Shown: in pieces, positions 55,729 to 64,000 of the stretch
How the letters are laid out: each line of letters starts with the position of its first letter
How positions within the stretch are numbered: position 1 is the first letter of the stretch
DNA from: Aquibium oceanicum
GTDB lineage: Bacteria; Pseudomonadota; Alphaproteobacteria; Rhizobiales; Rhizobiaceae
Assembly: GCF_001889605.1 (NCBI RefSeq)
Contig: NZ_CP018171.1
Coordinates: 496,001 to 560,000, forward strand
DNA length: 64,000 nt
Reading direction: 5' to 3'
Translations under genes and position numbers: made by a program
The notes under the pieces: model-generated
The model's input: the letters and a program-made list of their open reading frames with translations, nothing else
What the model was told of the DNA's origin: nothing
Databases searched by the model: none

Positions 55729-57566
55729 ATGGGGCACAGGCGAAGGAGTTCAGAACCTTCCCGAAGAGCTGGGGTTCGGAGTTCGTCCGAGACGGCGAGG
55801 TCCGCTTCCGGCTCTGGGCTCCCGGCCTCGAAAGCCTGACCCTTCGCCTCGACGGCGCCGATGCGCCCATGGAGCGGCGGGAGGACGGCTGGTTCGAGCT
55901 TCTCGCTACCGGCGTGGAGCCCAGGGCCGAATATGCCTTCGTGCTGCCTGACGGCCACGTCGTTCCCGATCCCGCCGCGCGCGCGCAGGCCGGCGACGTC
56001 CACGGCCCCTCGCTCGTCGTCGACCCGACCGCTTACCGCTGGCGCCACCCGCGATGGACCGGCCGCCCGTGGGAAGAAGCCGTCATCTACGAGCTTCACC
56101 TCGGCACATTCACCGAGGAGGGGACCTTCCGCTCGGCCGCCCAAAAACTCGATCATCTGGCGAGCATGGGCGTCACCGCCGTCGAGATCATGCCGGTCGC
56201 CCAGTTCGCCGGCAATCGCGGCTGGGGCTACGACGGCGTCCTGCTCTATGCGCCGCATCCCGCCTACGGCTCTCCAGACGACTTCAAGTGGTTCGTCGAC
56301 GAAGCCCACGCACGCGGCCTGATGGTGCTTCTGGACGTGGTCTACAATCACTTCGGGCCCGACGGAAACTACCTGTCGCTCTACGCGCCGGACTTCTTCC
56401 ATCCCGAGCAGCACACCCCTTGGGGTGCCGCTATTTCCTACGAACTGGACCCTGTCCGCAGCTTCTTCGTGGAGAACACGCTCTACTGGCTCGAGGAGTT
56501 CAATCTCGACGGGCTGAGGCTCGATGCGGTCGATCACGCCGACGACGCGCTGCTTGAGGAGATCGCGGCACGCGTCAGGGCGGAGGAGTGGGGCAGGCCG
56601 ATCCACCTCACCACCGAGGACAACCGAAACGTCACCCACCTGCACGAACGCGGCGAAGGCGGGAGCGTCACCGCCTACACGGCGGAGTGGAACGACGACT
56701 TCCACAACGTAACGCACGCGATCGCCACCGGCGAGGACGAAGCCTACTACGCCGATTTCGTCGATGATTCCTGGGGCAAGCTGGCGCGCTGCCTGGCGGA
56801 AGGATACGCCTACCAGGGCGAAATCTCGCCGCAGCACGGGGAGCCGCGCGGCGAGGCGAGCGCCCATCTGCCGCCCACCGCCTTCGTCGACTTCCTGCAG
56901 AACCACGATCAGGTGGGCAACCGCGCCTATGGCGAGCGCCTCGGAGAACTCACCCAGCCCAACATGCTGCGCGTGTTCTACGCCATGCTGCTCCTGTCTC
57001 CCCACATCCCGCTGCTCTTCATGGGCGAGGAATTCGCCGAGGACCGGCCTTTCCTGTTCTTCACCGACTTCCACGGCGATCTCGCCCGCGCGGTGACCGA
57101 GGGCCGGCGCCGCGAGTTCGCGAAGTTCTCCGCCTTCCACACGCTGGACGAACTGAAGACCATCCCCGATCCCAACGCGCCGGAGACGTTCGAAGCCTCC
57201 CGCCTCGACTGGCGCAAGACCGAGGTGGGTGCCGGACGCATCTGGATGGAATACATCCGCGAACTCCTCGGCATCCGCAGGCAGTTCCTCGTGCCCGCGC
57301 TCAGGAATGCCGGGGCGAACTCCGGCCGGATCGTCTCGGCGACCGACGGGCTGATCGCCATCGACTGGAATCTCGGCGGCGAAACGCTGATGATGCGCGC
57401 GAACCTGTCGGACCGCCTTCGTCCCGCCCCATCGATCGATGGCGATATCATCTTTTCCGAGCCGCGCGGCCAGATCGCCGAACCGGGAGCGCCGTTCCAG
57501 ATGCCCGCGACCTCGCTTGTGACGGCATGGCGCAATGGTGCGGCCGGCAGCCCGGTGGTATCCTGA
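55725..57566 (+). CDS. treZ: Maltooligosyltrehalose trehalohydrolase
   Basis: 613 residues starting at a GTG (55725) that overlaps the glgX stop. TreZ (GH13) releases trehalose from the end of maltooligosyltrehalose. Landmarks: CBM48-like N-domain (VRFRLWAPGLESLTLRLDG), AVIYELHLGTFTEEGTFRSA, nucleophile in FNLDGLRLDAVDHADDALL, acid in PIHLTTEDNRNVTHL, and FMGEEFAEDRPFLFFTDFHG. Its partner TreY, which makes the substrate, is not in the window; the next gene is a DUF2934 gene with its own promoter. Either treY is elsewhere or this TreZ has another substrate. Confidence 0.94.
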
Positions 57567-57583
57567 TCGCCGGCTGGCATTTC

Positions 57584-57608
57584 CGAACAATTCGCCAGCA
57601 GCGACGTT
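57584..57608 (+). promoter_or_regulatory. EcfG-type promoter for the DUF2934 gene
   Basis: CGAAC (57584-57588), 16 bases, CGTT (57605-57608), 36 bases before the start at 57645. One mismatch in the -35 element. Confidence 0.55.
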
Positions 57609-57644
57609 GTGATCAAAACCGGTGAGCGACGGAGGTTTATGGGA

Positions 57645-57929
57645 ATGGCGAACGACCGCAGCGAAGCCTTGAAGCAGAAGGCGTACGAAATCTGGGAGCG
57701 CGAAGGGCGACCGGAAGGCATGCACGACGAGCATTGGGCGCAGGCCCAGCGCGAACTGGATGGCGAGGTCGCCGAGAAGCCGAAGGCAGCGCGCAGCCGC
57801 AAGAAGCCGGCCGCCTCGGAAGAAACCGTGGCCGTGGCCGCCGAAGTGCCGGTGAAGAAGACCGCCGCCGCGAAACCGGCTGCATCGCCCGCGCCGAAAC
57901 CCAAGAAGCCGGCACGCACGAAGCCCTGA
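57645..57929 (+). CDS. DUF2934 protein with Lys/Ala/Pro tail
   Basis: 94 residues from the ATG at 57645, chosen for its spacing from GGAGG; ATG 57639 is the alternative. The N-terminal 40 residues are the DUF2934 motif (LKQKAYEIWEREGRPEGMHD, then EHWAQAQREL). The rest is a basic, alanine- and proline-rich tail (KPKAARSRKKPAASEE, KPAASPAPKPKKPARTKP) that looks histone H1-like and could bind nucleic acid. The gene is followed after 30 bases by a small acidic-protein gene. Confidence 0.8.
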   Translation: MANDRSEALKQKAYEIWEREGRPEGMHDEHWAQAQRELDGEVAEKPKAARSRKKPAASEETVAVAAEVPVKKTAAAKPAASPAPKPKKPARTKP

Positions 57930-57959
57930 CCGACTGACGAACTTCAAGGAGACGACGAC

Positions 57960-58271
57960 ATGGCGGAAACCCGGATGCTGACCGGCCACGACGAGATTCG
58001 TGATTGGGCGGCCGCGAGAATGGGCGCACCCGCCATCCGTCAGACGTCGACTGCGATCGAGAACAACGAGCCGTTCCTGCTCCTCGTCTTCGATCAGCGT
58101 GCCTACGAGGACCAGGACCAGGGCCAGGACCGCCCCACGGACCTCGGTGCTCCCGAAATTGTCGAGTGGGACGAGTGGTTCGAGATCTTCGACCGCCGCA
58201 ATCTCGGCCTCGTGGTGGCGAAGGATGTTCCGGGCGTACGGGAGAGCTTCCACGAAATCGTCGCCCGCTGA
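57960..58271 (+). CDS. Small acidic hypothetical protein
   Basis: 103 residues, with AAGGAG upstream of the ATG. It carries a compact alpha/beta-looking sequence (HDEIRDWAAARMGAPAIRQT; PFLLLVFDQRAYEDQDQGQD; DEWFEIFDRRNLGLVVAKDV) and no membrane segment. No family recognised. Probably co-transcribed with the DUF2934 gene from the box at 57584-57608, thus a stress-regulon candidate. Confidence 0.7.
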   Translation: MAETRMLTGHDEIRDWAAARMGAPAIRQTSTAIENNEPFLLLVFDQRAYEDQDQGQDRPTDLGAPEIVEWDEWFEIFDRRNLGLVVAKDVPGVRESFHEIVAR

Positions 58272-58302
58272 CCGGGCGACGTCGGCGCGATAGCCGGTCG
58301 AC

Positions 58303-58851
58303 CTAGCCGGTCTTGGACGCGTCCATCATCGAGGCGACGGGATAGATTTCCGCGCGTTCGACGCTACTCTCGCCCGACGCCTCGCCAAGTTCCTCGAGCA
58401 GCCGGTGCCGCGCGCGGTTCAGCCGGCTCTTGATCGTTCCCATCGCGCAATCGCAGATCTCGGCCGCCTCCTCGTAGCTCATGCCGAGCACGCCGATCAG
58501 CACCAGCACCTCGCGCTGCTGTTCGGAAAGCCGCTGCAGCGCCGAGGCGATTTCGTGGCGCCGCGCCGACCATTCCTGCGTCGCGTCCATAGCCGGGCTC
58601 AAAGACGCGTCGTCGGAGGCGCCGGGTGCTTCGCGGTTTGCGATCCTGATCTTGGTGTAGAAGGTGTTGCGCATGATCGTGAACAGCCACGATTTCATGC
58701 TGGTGCCGGCTTCGAACTGATGGATCTTGGCGAGAGCCTTCGTCAGGGTTTCCTGCACCAGGTCGTCCGCGTCGCTGGGGTCCCGGTAGAAGGTGCGCGC
58801 GAAGGCACGCAAGGCTGGAATGAGACTGACGATCTCGCTGTCAGGGGACAT
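58303..58851 (-). CDS. ECF-family RNA polymerase sigma factor
   Basis: 182 residues from the ATG at 58851. Region 2 is LRAFARTFYRDPSDADDLVQ with the -10 binding part FTIMRNTFYTKIRI; region 4 is LVLIGVLGMSYEEAAEICDC with the HTH MGTIKSRLNRARHRLLEEL. Size and style fit the EcfG-like general-stress group or a close ECF relative, but no phyR or nepR gene, the usual EcfG neighbours, is next to it. A degenerate GGAAC-N16-CATT lies at 58954-58978 upstream. It may read the many GGAAC/CGTT boxes of this region; that is inference. Confidence 0.88.
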   Translation of the reverse strand: MSPDSEIVSLIPALRAFARTFYRDPSDADDLVQETLTKALAKIHQFEAGTSMKSWLFTIMRNTFYTKIRIANREAPGASDDASLSPAMDATQEWSARRHEIASALQRLSEQQREVLVLIGVLGMSYEEAAEICDCAMGTIKSRLNRARHRLLEELGEASGESSVERAEIYPVASMMDASKTG

Positions 58852-59024
58852 ACGCCATACCCTCACGGCCTACGCTCAGCGTTGCCTTCGCCTGCCGGCC
58901 TCCAAACTGGATTGCGTCGGTCACCGCCGCCCAAGGGTGACATTAACCAGTTGAATGCTCCGGCGGCGGGATGGTTCCAGCGAAAAGCCTCCATCTGCCC
59001 GCCCCAGGGAATGCGCGGAGCGGG

Positions 59025-59681
59025 TCACCGAATGCTGCTCCTTTCGCGCGAAAGTTCGCGCCTGAGGTATTTTCCGATACGCCGCCGCTGGCGCGCCGAT
59101 CGCAGCTGACGGGCGGCGAAGGTCCGCGGGCGCAGGACGGTTGCCCCGCTGTCAGAGCGGTCCAGGTCGAACGTTCGCTCCGCTCCCGCCATCCCATCCT
59201 CGGACATGTAGGACGCGACGATCGTTATGGTGATGGAGACCACGTCGTCCACCCGAAACGGGTAGTTCTGCTCCTCGCCTGCGCAGTCGAGGGCGCGCTG
59301 GACCACCTCTTCGTAGGAGCCGAGGTCGAGCATCTCGCTGGCCTTGAGGGGGCCCTGGAACCAGTGCGGGAGCGGGTTGCCTTCGGCCGAGCGAGTCGCG
59401 TCGAGATCGCTCAGCGAACAGACGATCGGCTCGTCCGGGCTCCTGCCGGAATTGGCCGAGACCATGACCGCCTCCACGTAGACCGCTTCCGCGCTCATGT
59501 TGGCGACGAGGCACTTTGACTTGATGGTCTGTCCCGCGCCCCGGTTGATCAGGATCTTCGGACGCCGCAGGCGGCGGTAATTGTTGTAGAGGAGCTGGAA
59601 GTAGAGCGTCCACACGAACAGCGTGAGCACGCTGGCGACCGCGCTGACCGCGCCGCTGTTTTGCTGAAACCATTCCCACAT
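59025..59681 (-). CDS. Hypothetical membrane-anchored protein
   Basis: 218 residues from the ATG at 59681; a GTG three codons upstream is possible. One membrane helix near the N-terminus (AVSAVASVLTLFVWTLYFQL), then a basic segment and a soluble domain (LVANMSAEAVYVEAVMVSAN; VDDVVSITITIVASYM) that looks beta-rich, and a very basic C-terminus (RQLRSARQRRRIGKYLRREL). No family recognised. It lies upstream of the sigma gene on the same strand with a 173-base gap. The layout resembles the island gene at 30239-30850. Confidence 0.6.
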   Translation of the reverse strand: MWEWFQQNSGAVSAVASVLTLFVWTLYFQLLYNNYRRLRRPKILINRGAGQTIKSKCLVANMSAEAVYVEAVMVSANSGRSPDEPIVCSLSDLDATRSAEGNPLPHWFQGPLKASEMLDLGSYEEVVQRALDCAGEEQNYPFRVDDVVSITITIVASYMSEDGMAGAERTFDLDRSDSGATVLRPRTFAARQLRSARQRRRIGKYLRRELSRERSSIR

Positions 59682-59755
59682 CGCCTTCACATCGCTGTCT
59701 GGAACTCCTTCTTCCGGCCGAACAGATTGGCGTCACGGATGTTCGAACGGATTGG

Positions 59756-59780
59756 GGAACAAACGGCACAGCACCGGGTT
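59756..59780 (+). promoter_or_regulatory. Possible second EcfG-type box upstream of ku
   Basis: GGAAC (59756-59760), 16 bases, GGTT (59777-59780), about 165 bases before the ku start. One mismatch; weaker than the proximal strict box. Confidence 0.3.
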
Positions 59781-59891
59781 CGGCGTCGACGGCCGTGGAA
59801 GAGTGATCTCCCCCGCAACGCCCGCGCCGTCGCAGAGCCGGCCGGACACTCCGGCGAGGCCGGCTCTGCCCCCCTTGTCTTCGTCGCTTGC

Positions 59892-59917
59892 GGAACAAGC
59901 CTGCACGATGCGACGTT
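59892..59917 (+). promoter_or_regulatory. EcfG-type promoter of ku, strict match
   Basis: GGAAC (59892-59896), 17 bases, CGTT (59914-59917), 28 bases before the ku start codon at 59946. It leaves a short leader, consistent with a direct promoter. Confidence 0.72.
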
Positions 59918-59945
59918 GCTGTCGGTTCGAAGAGGCGGGAAGAGC

Positions 59946-60767
59946 ATGGCTCCGCGCAATTTCTGGAAGGGCTACCTGAAGCTGTCGCTCGTCACCTGCC
60001 CGGTGGCGATGACGCCCGCCACCAGCGACCGCGAGAAGGTCCGCTTCCACTCCCTCAACCGAGAGACCGGCAACCGCGTCCGCAGCCAGTACGTCGATGG
60101 CGAAACCGGAAAACCCATCCGCGATGGGGATGAGGTCAAGGGCTACCCGACGGGCGAGGACCAGTACATCGTCATGGAAGAGAACGAGCTCGACGCCGTC
60201 GCGCTCGAAAGCACCCACACGATCGACATCGAGACCTTCGTGCCGCGCGATTCCATCGGCTGGATCTGGCACGACAAGCCCTACTACGTCACGCCCGACG
60301 ACAAGGTCGGCGAGGAAGCTTTCTCCGTCATCCGCGACGCCATGCGCACGACGGACATGGTGGGCATCTCCCGCGTCGTGCTGTTCCGGCGCGAGCGTGC
60401 CGTGATGCTCGAACCTTGCGGCAAGGGAATCCTCGCCTGGACGCTGCGCTATGGCGACGAGGTGCGCGAGGCGAAGGATTATTTCCAGGAAATCGACCGC
60501 GACAAGCCGGACCAGAAGCTGATGCGCCTGGTCAAGAAGCTGATCGAGGAGCGTACGAAGGACTGGGACCCTTCCATGGTCGAGGACCCGGTCCAGGACA
60601 AGCTTCTCGAGATCATCGAGGCGAAAAAGAAGAAGAAGCCGGCCAAGGCGAAGAAGGGCTCCGCCAGGGCGGAGCCGCAGGAGACGCCGAGCAACGTCGT
60701 CTCCATCATGGACGCGCTGAAGAAGAGCGTCGAATCCGAGAAGGGCAAGCGCAAGACGAAGTCCTGA
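59946..60767 (+). CDS. ku: Non-homologous end-joining protein Ku (copy 1)
   Basis: 273 residues. Ku homodimers ring broken DNA ends and recruit LigD. The core starts MAPRNFWKGYLKLSLVTCPV and includes YVDGETGKPIRDGDEVKGYP, DIETFVPRDSIGWIWHDKPY and RERAVMLEPCGKGILAWTLR, all typical of bacterial Ku. The C-terminus is lysine-rich (EAKKKKKPAKAKKGSARAE) for DNA contact. A strict EcfG-type box precedes it. Its stop codon directly abuts that of convergent ligD (TGATCA), leaving no intergenic bases. Confidence 0.96.
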   Translation: MAPRNFWKGYLKLSLVTCPVAMTPATSDREKVRFHSLNRETGNRVRSQYVDGETGKPIRDGDEVKGYPTGEDQYIVMEENELDAVALESTHTIDIETFVPRDSIGWIWHDKPYYVTPDDKVGEEAFSVIRDAMRTTDMVGISRVVLFRRERAVMLEPCGKGILAWTLRYGDEVREAKDYFQEIDRDKPDQKLMRLVKKLIEERTKDWDPSMVEDPVQDKLLEIIEAKKKKKPAKAKKGSARAEPQETPSNVVSIMDALKKSVESEKGKRKTKS

Positions 60768-63353
60768 TCAGGCCGCTTTCTTGCCCTTGCGCTTCGGGCT
60801 CTTGCCGAGTGGCACTTCCGCCTTCCGGAAATCCGCCCACGGATCGGTCTCCAGGTTGGCGAGCCGCGCCGGCGCGTTGGGCACGGTGAAGTAGGCCGGC
60901 CCGATCTCTCCGGAAAGTTCATCCCAGGCGATCGGCATCGACACCGGCGCGCCGGCGCGTGCGCGGGTGGAGTAGGGCGCCACCGCGGTCGCTCCCCGCC
61001 CGTTGCGCAGGTAGTCGATCAGGATCTTGCCGCGCCGCTTCGACTTGGTCACGGTGGCCACGAAGCGGTCCGGGCTGTCGCCCGCCATGGAATCGGCGAT
61101 CCCCTTCGCGAACGCCTTCAGCTCGTCCCATCCGACGGAGGGCTTGACGGGGCTCACCACGTGCAGGCCCTTGCCTCCCGACGTCTTAAGGAAGCACGCA
61201 AATCCTTCCGCCTCCATGCGCTCCCGCACCTCGTTCGCCGCCTCGATCACCGCCTGCCATTCCACGCCGTCGCCCGGATCGAGATCCATGACGATCTGGT
61301 CGGGGCGTTCGAGGTCATGCAGCGAGGCCTGCCACGGATGGATTTCGAGCACGCCGCCCTGCGCTAGCCCGATCAGCCCGTCGAACCCGTCGATCGCCAC
61401 GATCGGCTGGCCGGACTTGTCCTTCGGGTCGTGGACGGTGAGGATGTTCGAACTCATCCCCTTCCAGGCATGCTTCTGGAAGAAGCTCTGCCCGTCATAG
61501 CCGTTCGGGCAGCGCAGCAGCGCCAGCGGCCGGTTGACCACCAGCGGCGCCATGAACCGCCAGGCCTGGCTGTAATATTCCGCCAGCCCTTCCTTCGTCA
61601 CGCCGGCATCCTTCCAGTAGATGCGGTCGGGATGCGTGAGCTTCACCGTCCAGCGCGGCAGCTTTTCCTTGGAAGCCGCCTTCTGTTCGCGCACGATCTC
61701 CGCCGGCGGCTTGTCCTCGCGCAGGCCGCGGAACGAGGCATGGCGCAAAATGCCGTCGGCGGTCCAGGCCCGGAACTCGACCTCCGCGACGAGCCGCGGC
61801 TCGACGAACTTCACGCCCCGCTTGGACGCCGCGTCGAGAGGCGCATCGAACGGTGACCTGTCCCGCCGGATCGCGTCCAGCTTGCGGAATAGGTCTTCGG
61901 CCACCTTGCGCGAGAAGCCCGTGCCGACGCGCCCCGCATGCACGAGCTTGTCGCCCTCGTAATGCCCGAGCACCAGCGAGCCGATCGCGGTGTCGGACGT
62001 TGTCGACGGCACGTAGCCCGCGATCACGAATTCCTGTCGGTCCGAGCATTTCGACTTGATCCAGTCCCGGCCGCGGCCGGAGCGGTATTTTCCGTCGCGA
62101 AGTTTCGAGATCACGCCTTCCAGGCTGAGCCGGCAGGCGTGGCGCAGGATCATCTCGCCGTCCTCCTCGAAGTGGTCGCTGTAGCGCAGGCTCTGCGGCG
62201 CGTTGGCGATCAGCTTCGCCAGCCTCTCCTTGCGGTCGATCAGCGCGGCCCCGCGCAGGTCATGTCCGTCGAGGTAGATGAGGTCGAAGGCATAAAACAC
62301 GAAGCGGTCGGAGCGGCCTTCCGACAGGTCGGCCTGGAGCGCGGAAAAATCCGAAGCGCCGCCGCCGCCTTCCACCACGAGTTCCCCGTCGATGACGGCC
62401 TCCGACGCCGGCAGGCCCGTGAAAGCATCCGCCACCGCGGTACCGAACTTCTCGGTCCAGTCCAGGCCGCTGCGCGTCAGCAGCCTGACCTTGCCGTCGG
62501 CGAGCTGCGCCTGCAGGCGATAGCCGTCGAACTTGATCTCGTGGATCCAGCGCGTCCCGGCCGGCGCCTCGGGCCGCAGCGTCGCGAGTTGCGGTTCGAC
62601 GAAATCCGGCCGCTTCGCCTTGCGGCTGCCTTTCGGGAAATCCTCCGCGGCGGGCTTTTCGGCCGCTTCCTTCTTGCTGGTAGCCGGCTTCGCCTTTGCG
62701 GCCGCCTTCCCGTCGGTATTCGCCTTCGCCGCCGGCTTGCCAGTCTTCTTGTCGAGCTTTCCGGATTTGGACGACCAGCCCGGCGCTTCCTCGGCGATTT
62801 CGGGAATGTCGCGGCCGGTCTTCACCGATTTCGGCGCCTCTTCCAGGATGTCGGGATCGTCCTCCTCGCGGGCGAATTCATCGTCGCTTTTGATCAGCAG
62901 CCAGTTGTCGCGCTTTTCGCGCCCGCGCCTTGCCATCCGCACCAGGTGCCAGCGCCCGTGCAGCTTCTCGCCCGAAAGTTCGAATTCGAGATGCCCCTTG
63001 GCGAGGCCCTTCTTCAGGTCGCCGGTCGGGCTCCACGTGCCGCGGTCCCACAGCAGCACGGTGCCGCCGCCATATTCGCCCTTCGGAATCGTCCCCTCGA
63101 ACTCGCCGTATTCGAGCGGATGGTCCTCGGTCTGTACGGCGAGACGCTTTTCGCCCGGCACGAGGCTCGGACCCCGCGTCACGGCCCAGCTCACCAGCAC
63201 GCCGTTCATTTCCAGCCGGAAATCGTAGTGCAGCCGCGTGGCGTCGTGCTTCTGGATCACGAAGCTGTTGCCGCCCTTCGATGCCTTCGCGGCACCCTTC
63301 GGTTCGGAAGTCCGTTCGAAGTTGCGCTTCTGATTGTATGTCTCGAGCGCCAT
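60768..63353 (-). CDS. ligD: Multifunctional DNA ligase D
   Basis: 861 residues with domain order phosphoesterase, ligase, polymerase (as in Pseudomonas). The N-terminal 3'-phosphoesterase has HDATRLHYDFRLEMNG (H36, H42) and YGEFEGTIPKGEYGGGTVLL; a Lys/Ala-rich linker spans about 195-250; the ligase nucleophile is K274 in IHEIKFDGYRLQ; the C-terminal primase-polymerase (about 570-850) has KLTHPDRIYWKDAGVTKEGL, the catalytic DLDPGDGVEWQ and KTSGGKGLHVVSPV. It seals double-strand breaks with Ku after end processing. It starts 3 bases after the Ku copy 2 stop, forming an operon with it. Confidence 0.97.
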   Translation of the reverse strand: MALETYNQKRNFERTSEPKGAAKASKGGNSFVIQKHDATRLHYDFRLEMNGVLVSWAVTRGPSLVPGEKRLAVQTEDHPLEYGEFEGTIPKGEYGGGTVLLWDRGTWSPTGDLKKGLAKGHLEFELSGEKLHGRWHLVRMARRGREKRDNWLLIKSDDEFAREEDDPDILEEAPKSVKTGRDIPEIAEEAPGWSSKSGKLDKKTGKPAAKANTDGKAAAKAKPATSKKEAAEKPAAEDFPKGSRKAKRPDFVEPQLATLRPEAPAGTRWIHEIKFDGYRLQAQLADGKVRLLTRSGLDWTEKFGTAVADAFTGLPASEAVIDGELVVEGGGGASDFSALQADLSEGRSDRFVFYAFDLIYLDGHDLRGAALIDRKERLAKLIANAPQSLRYSDHFEEDGEMILRHACRLSLEGVISKLRDGKYRSGRGRDWIKSKCSDRQEFVIAGYVPSTTSDTAIGSLVLGHYEGDKLVHAGRVGTGFSRKVAEDLFRKLDAIRRDRSPFDAPLDAASKRGVKFVEPRLVAEVEFRAWTADGILRHASFRGLREDKPPAEIVREQKAASKEKLPRWTVKLTHPDRIYWKDAGVTKEGLAEYYSQAWRFMAPLVVNRPLALLRCPNGYDGQSFFQKHAWKGMSSNILTVHDPKDKSGQPIVAIDGFDGLIGLAQGGVLEIHPWQASLHDLERPDQIVMDLDPGDGVEWQAVIEAANEVRERMEAEGFACFLKTSGGKGLHVVSPVKPSVGWDELKAFAKGIADSMAGDSPDRFVATVTKSKRRGKILIDYLRNGRGATAVAPYSTRARAGAPVSMPIAWDELSGEIGPAYFTVPNAPARLANLETDPWADFRKAEVPLGKSPKRKGKKAA

Positions 63354-63356
63354 GGA

Positions 63357-64000
63357 TCAGCTTGCCTTCTTGCGCTGCTCGGCCTGGCCGCCCTTCGCGG
63401 AACGCTTCGAGGAGGAGGTTTTCTTGCCGCCGCTCTTCTTGCCGGCCGCGTCCGTCGCCGCCGCGCTCTGGCGCAGCGCCTCCATGAGGTCGATCACCTT
63501 GCCCTGCGGCTTGCGTTCGGGCGCCTTGATCTCGCGGCCCTCCATCTTCGCCTTCACCAGTTCGGCGAGCGCCGCGTCGTAGCGGTCGTCGTATTCGTCC
63601 GGCTTGAACTCGCCCTTCTTGGTGTTGATGATGTGCTTGGCGAGATCGAGCATCTCGCCCTTGATCGTCATCTCCGGGATGTCGGAAAAGGCCTCTCGCG
63701 CCGAGCGCACTTCGTAGTCGAAGTTCAGCGTGTTCGCGATCAGCCCCGGCCCCTGGGCGCGCAGCAGCACGGTGCGCACGCGGCGGAACAGCACCGCGCG
63801 CGCCAAGGCGGCGACGTTCTTCGCCCGCATGCCTTCGCGGATGACGGCGAAGGCCTGCTCCGCCGCCTCGTCGGCCGGCGCGACGTAATAGGGCTTGTCG
63901 AAATACACGGTATCGATGTTGGGACAGCTGAGGAACGTGTCCACGCTCAGCGTCTTGTCTCCCTGGGGAACGGCCTCCGCGATCTCATCCGGCTCCAGCA
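63357..64000 (-). CDS. Non-homologous end-joining protein Ku (copy 2, 5' end outside window)
   Basis: The C-terminal 214 or so residues are visible; the N-terminus lies beyond base 64000. The Ku core region DTVYFDKPYYVAPADEAAEQ and RAQGPGLIANTLNFDYEVRS is followed by a helical EMLDLAKHIINTKKGEFKPD segment and a basic tail (KKSGGKKTSSSKRSAKGGQA). The sequence is clearly different from copy 1, suggesting an old duplication with distinct roles, as described for rhizobia with several Ku proteins. It is upstream of and co-directional with ligD. Confidence 0.94.
   Translation of the reverse strand, partial: LEPDEIAEAVPQGDKTLSVDTFLSCPNIDTVYFDKPYYVAPADEAAEQAFAVIREGMRAKNVAALARAVLFRRVRTVLLRAQGPGLIANTLNFDYEVRSAREAFSDIPEMTIKGEMLDLAKHIINTKKGEFKPDEYDDRYDAALAELVKAKMEGREIKAPERKPQGKVIDLMEALRQSAAATDAAGKKSGGKKTSSSKRSAKGGQAEQRKKAS

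Overview
This is a GC-rich chromosomal window from an alphaproteobacterium, most likely a Hyphomicrobiales member of the Phyllobacteriaceae (Mesorhizobium / Aquamicrobium / Nitratireductor type). The inference rests on the Tad (Cpa) pilus locus, the kdsB-pheA pair, the YejABEF transporter with two binding proteins, Ku/LigD end joining with two Ku genes, general-stress (EcfG-type) promoter boxes and rhizobial intergenic repeats. It is an inference from gene content and protein appearance, not a database match. No rRNA, tRNA, CRISPR array, integrase or transposase was seen.

Layout. 0-4.1 kb: a truncated Crp/Fnr regulator, pheT, a DUF2442 gene with a broken DUF4160 partner, and a GFA-family protein. 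4.4-17 kb: a Tad pilus locus. TadE-like genes and a stand-alone secretin N-domain protein lie on the minus strand, the Flp pilin and cpaABCDEF-tadBC on the plus strand, and the TPR lipoprotein TadD at the end on the minus strand. 17-20.4 kb: M17 aminopeptidase, NlpC/P60 hydrolase, GhrA-like reductase. 20.4-28.8 kb: a yej-type peptide ABC transporter (two binding proteins, YejB, YejE, YejF) with a VapBC module sitting between yejE and yejF. 28.9-31.1 kb: a small AT-richer island of orphan genes bounded by imperfect 56-base direct repeats. 31-35.2 kb: membrane-anchored cytochrome c, kdsB, pheA, nudC, HIT protein.

35.4-64 kb reads as a stress-tolerance region. It holds a periplasmic PRC-barrel protein with a nine-residue repeat, DUF421 and phospholipase D genes, and a CtaG-like gene. 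It continues with a four-gene envelope operon headed by a 24-residue membrane peptide, otsB-otsA, several small unknown genes, and the GlgE operon (glgE, treS-maltokinase fusion, glgB, glgX, treZ). After that come a DUF2934 gene, an ECF sigma factor, and NHEJ genes in the arrangement ku > < ligD < ku. Trehalose can be made from UDP-glucose (OtsAB) or exchanged with maltose and fed to alpha-glucan through TreS-Mak and GlgE.

The strongest unifying signal is a set of boxes of the form GGAAC, 16-17 bases, CGTT (or a one-base variant). They lie 25-125 bases before the PRC-barrel gene, the PLD gene, the membrane-peptide operon, two small unknown genes, glgE, the DUF2934 gene and ku. This is the known promoter signature of EcfG sigma factors and suggests that much of the right half belongs to one general stress regulon. 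A second possible regulatory theme is TTAACC half-sites (CtrA-like) in front of the Tad transcription units.
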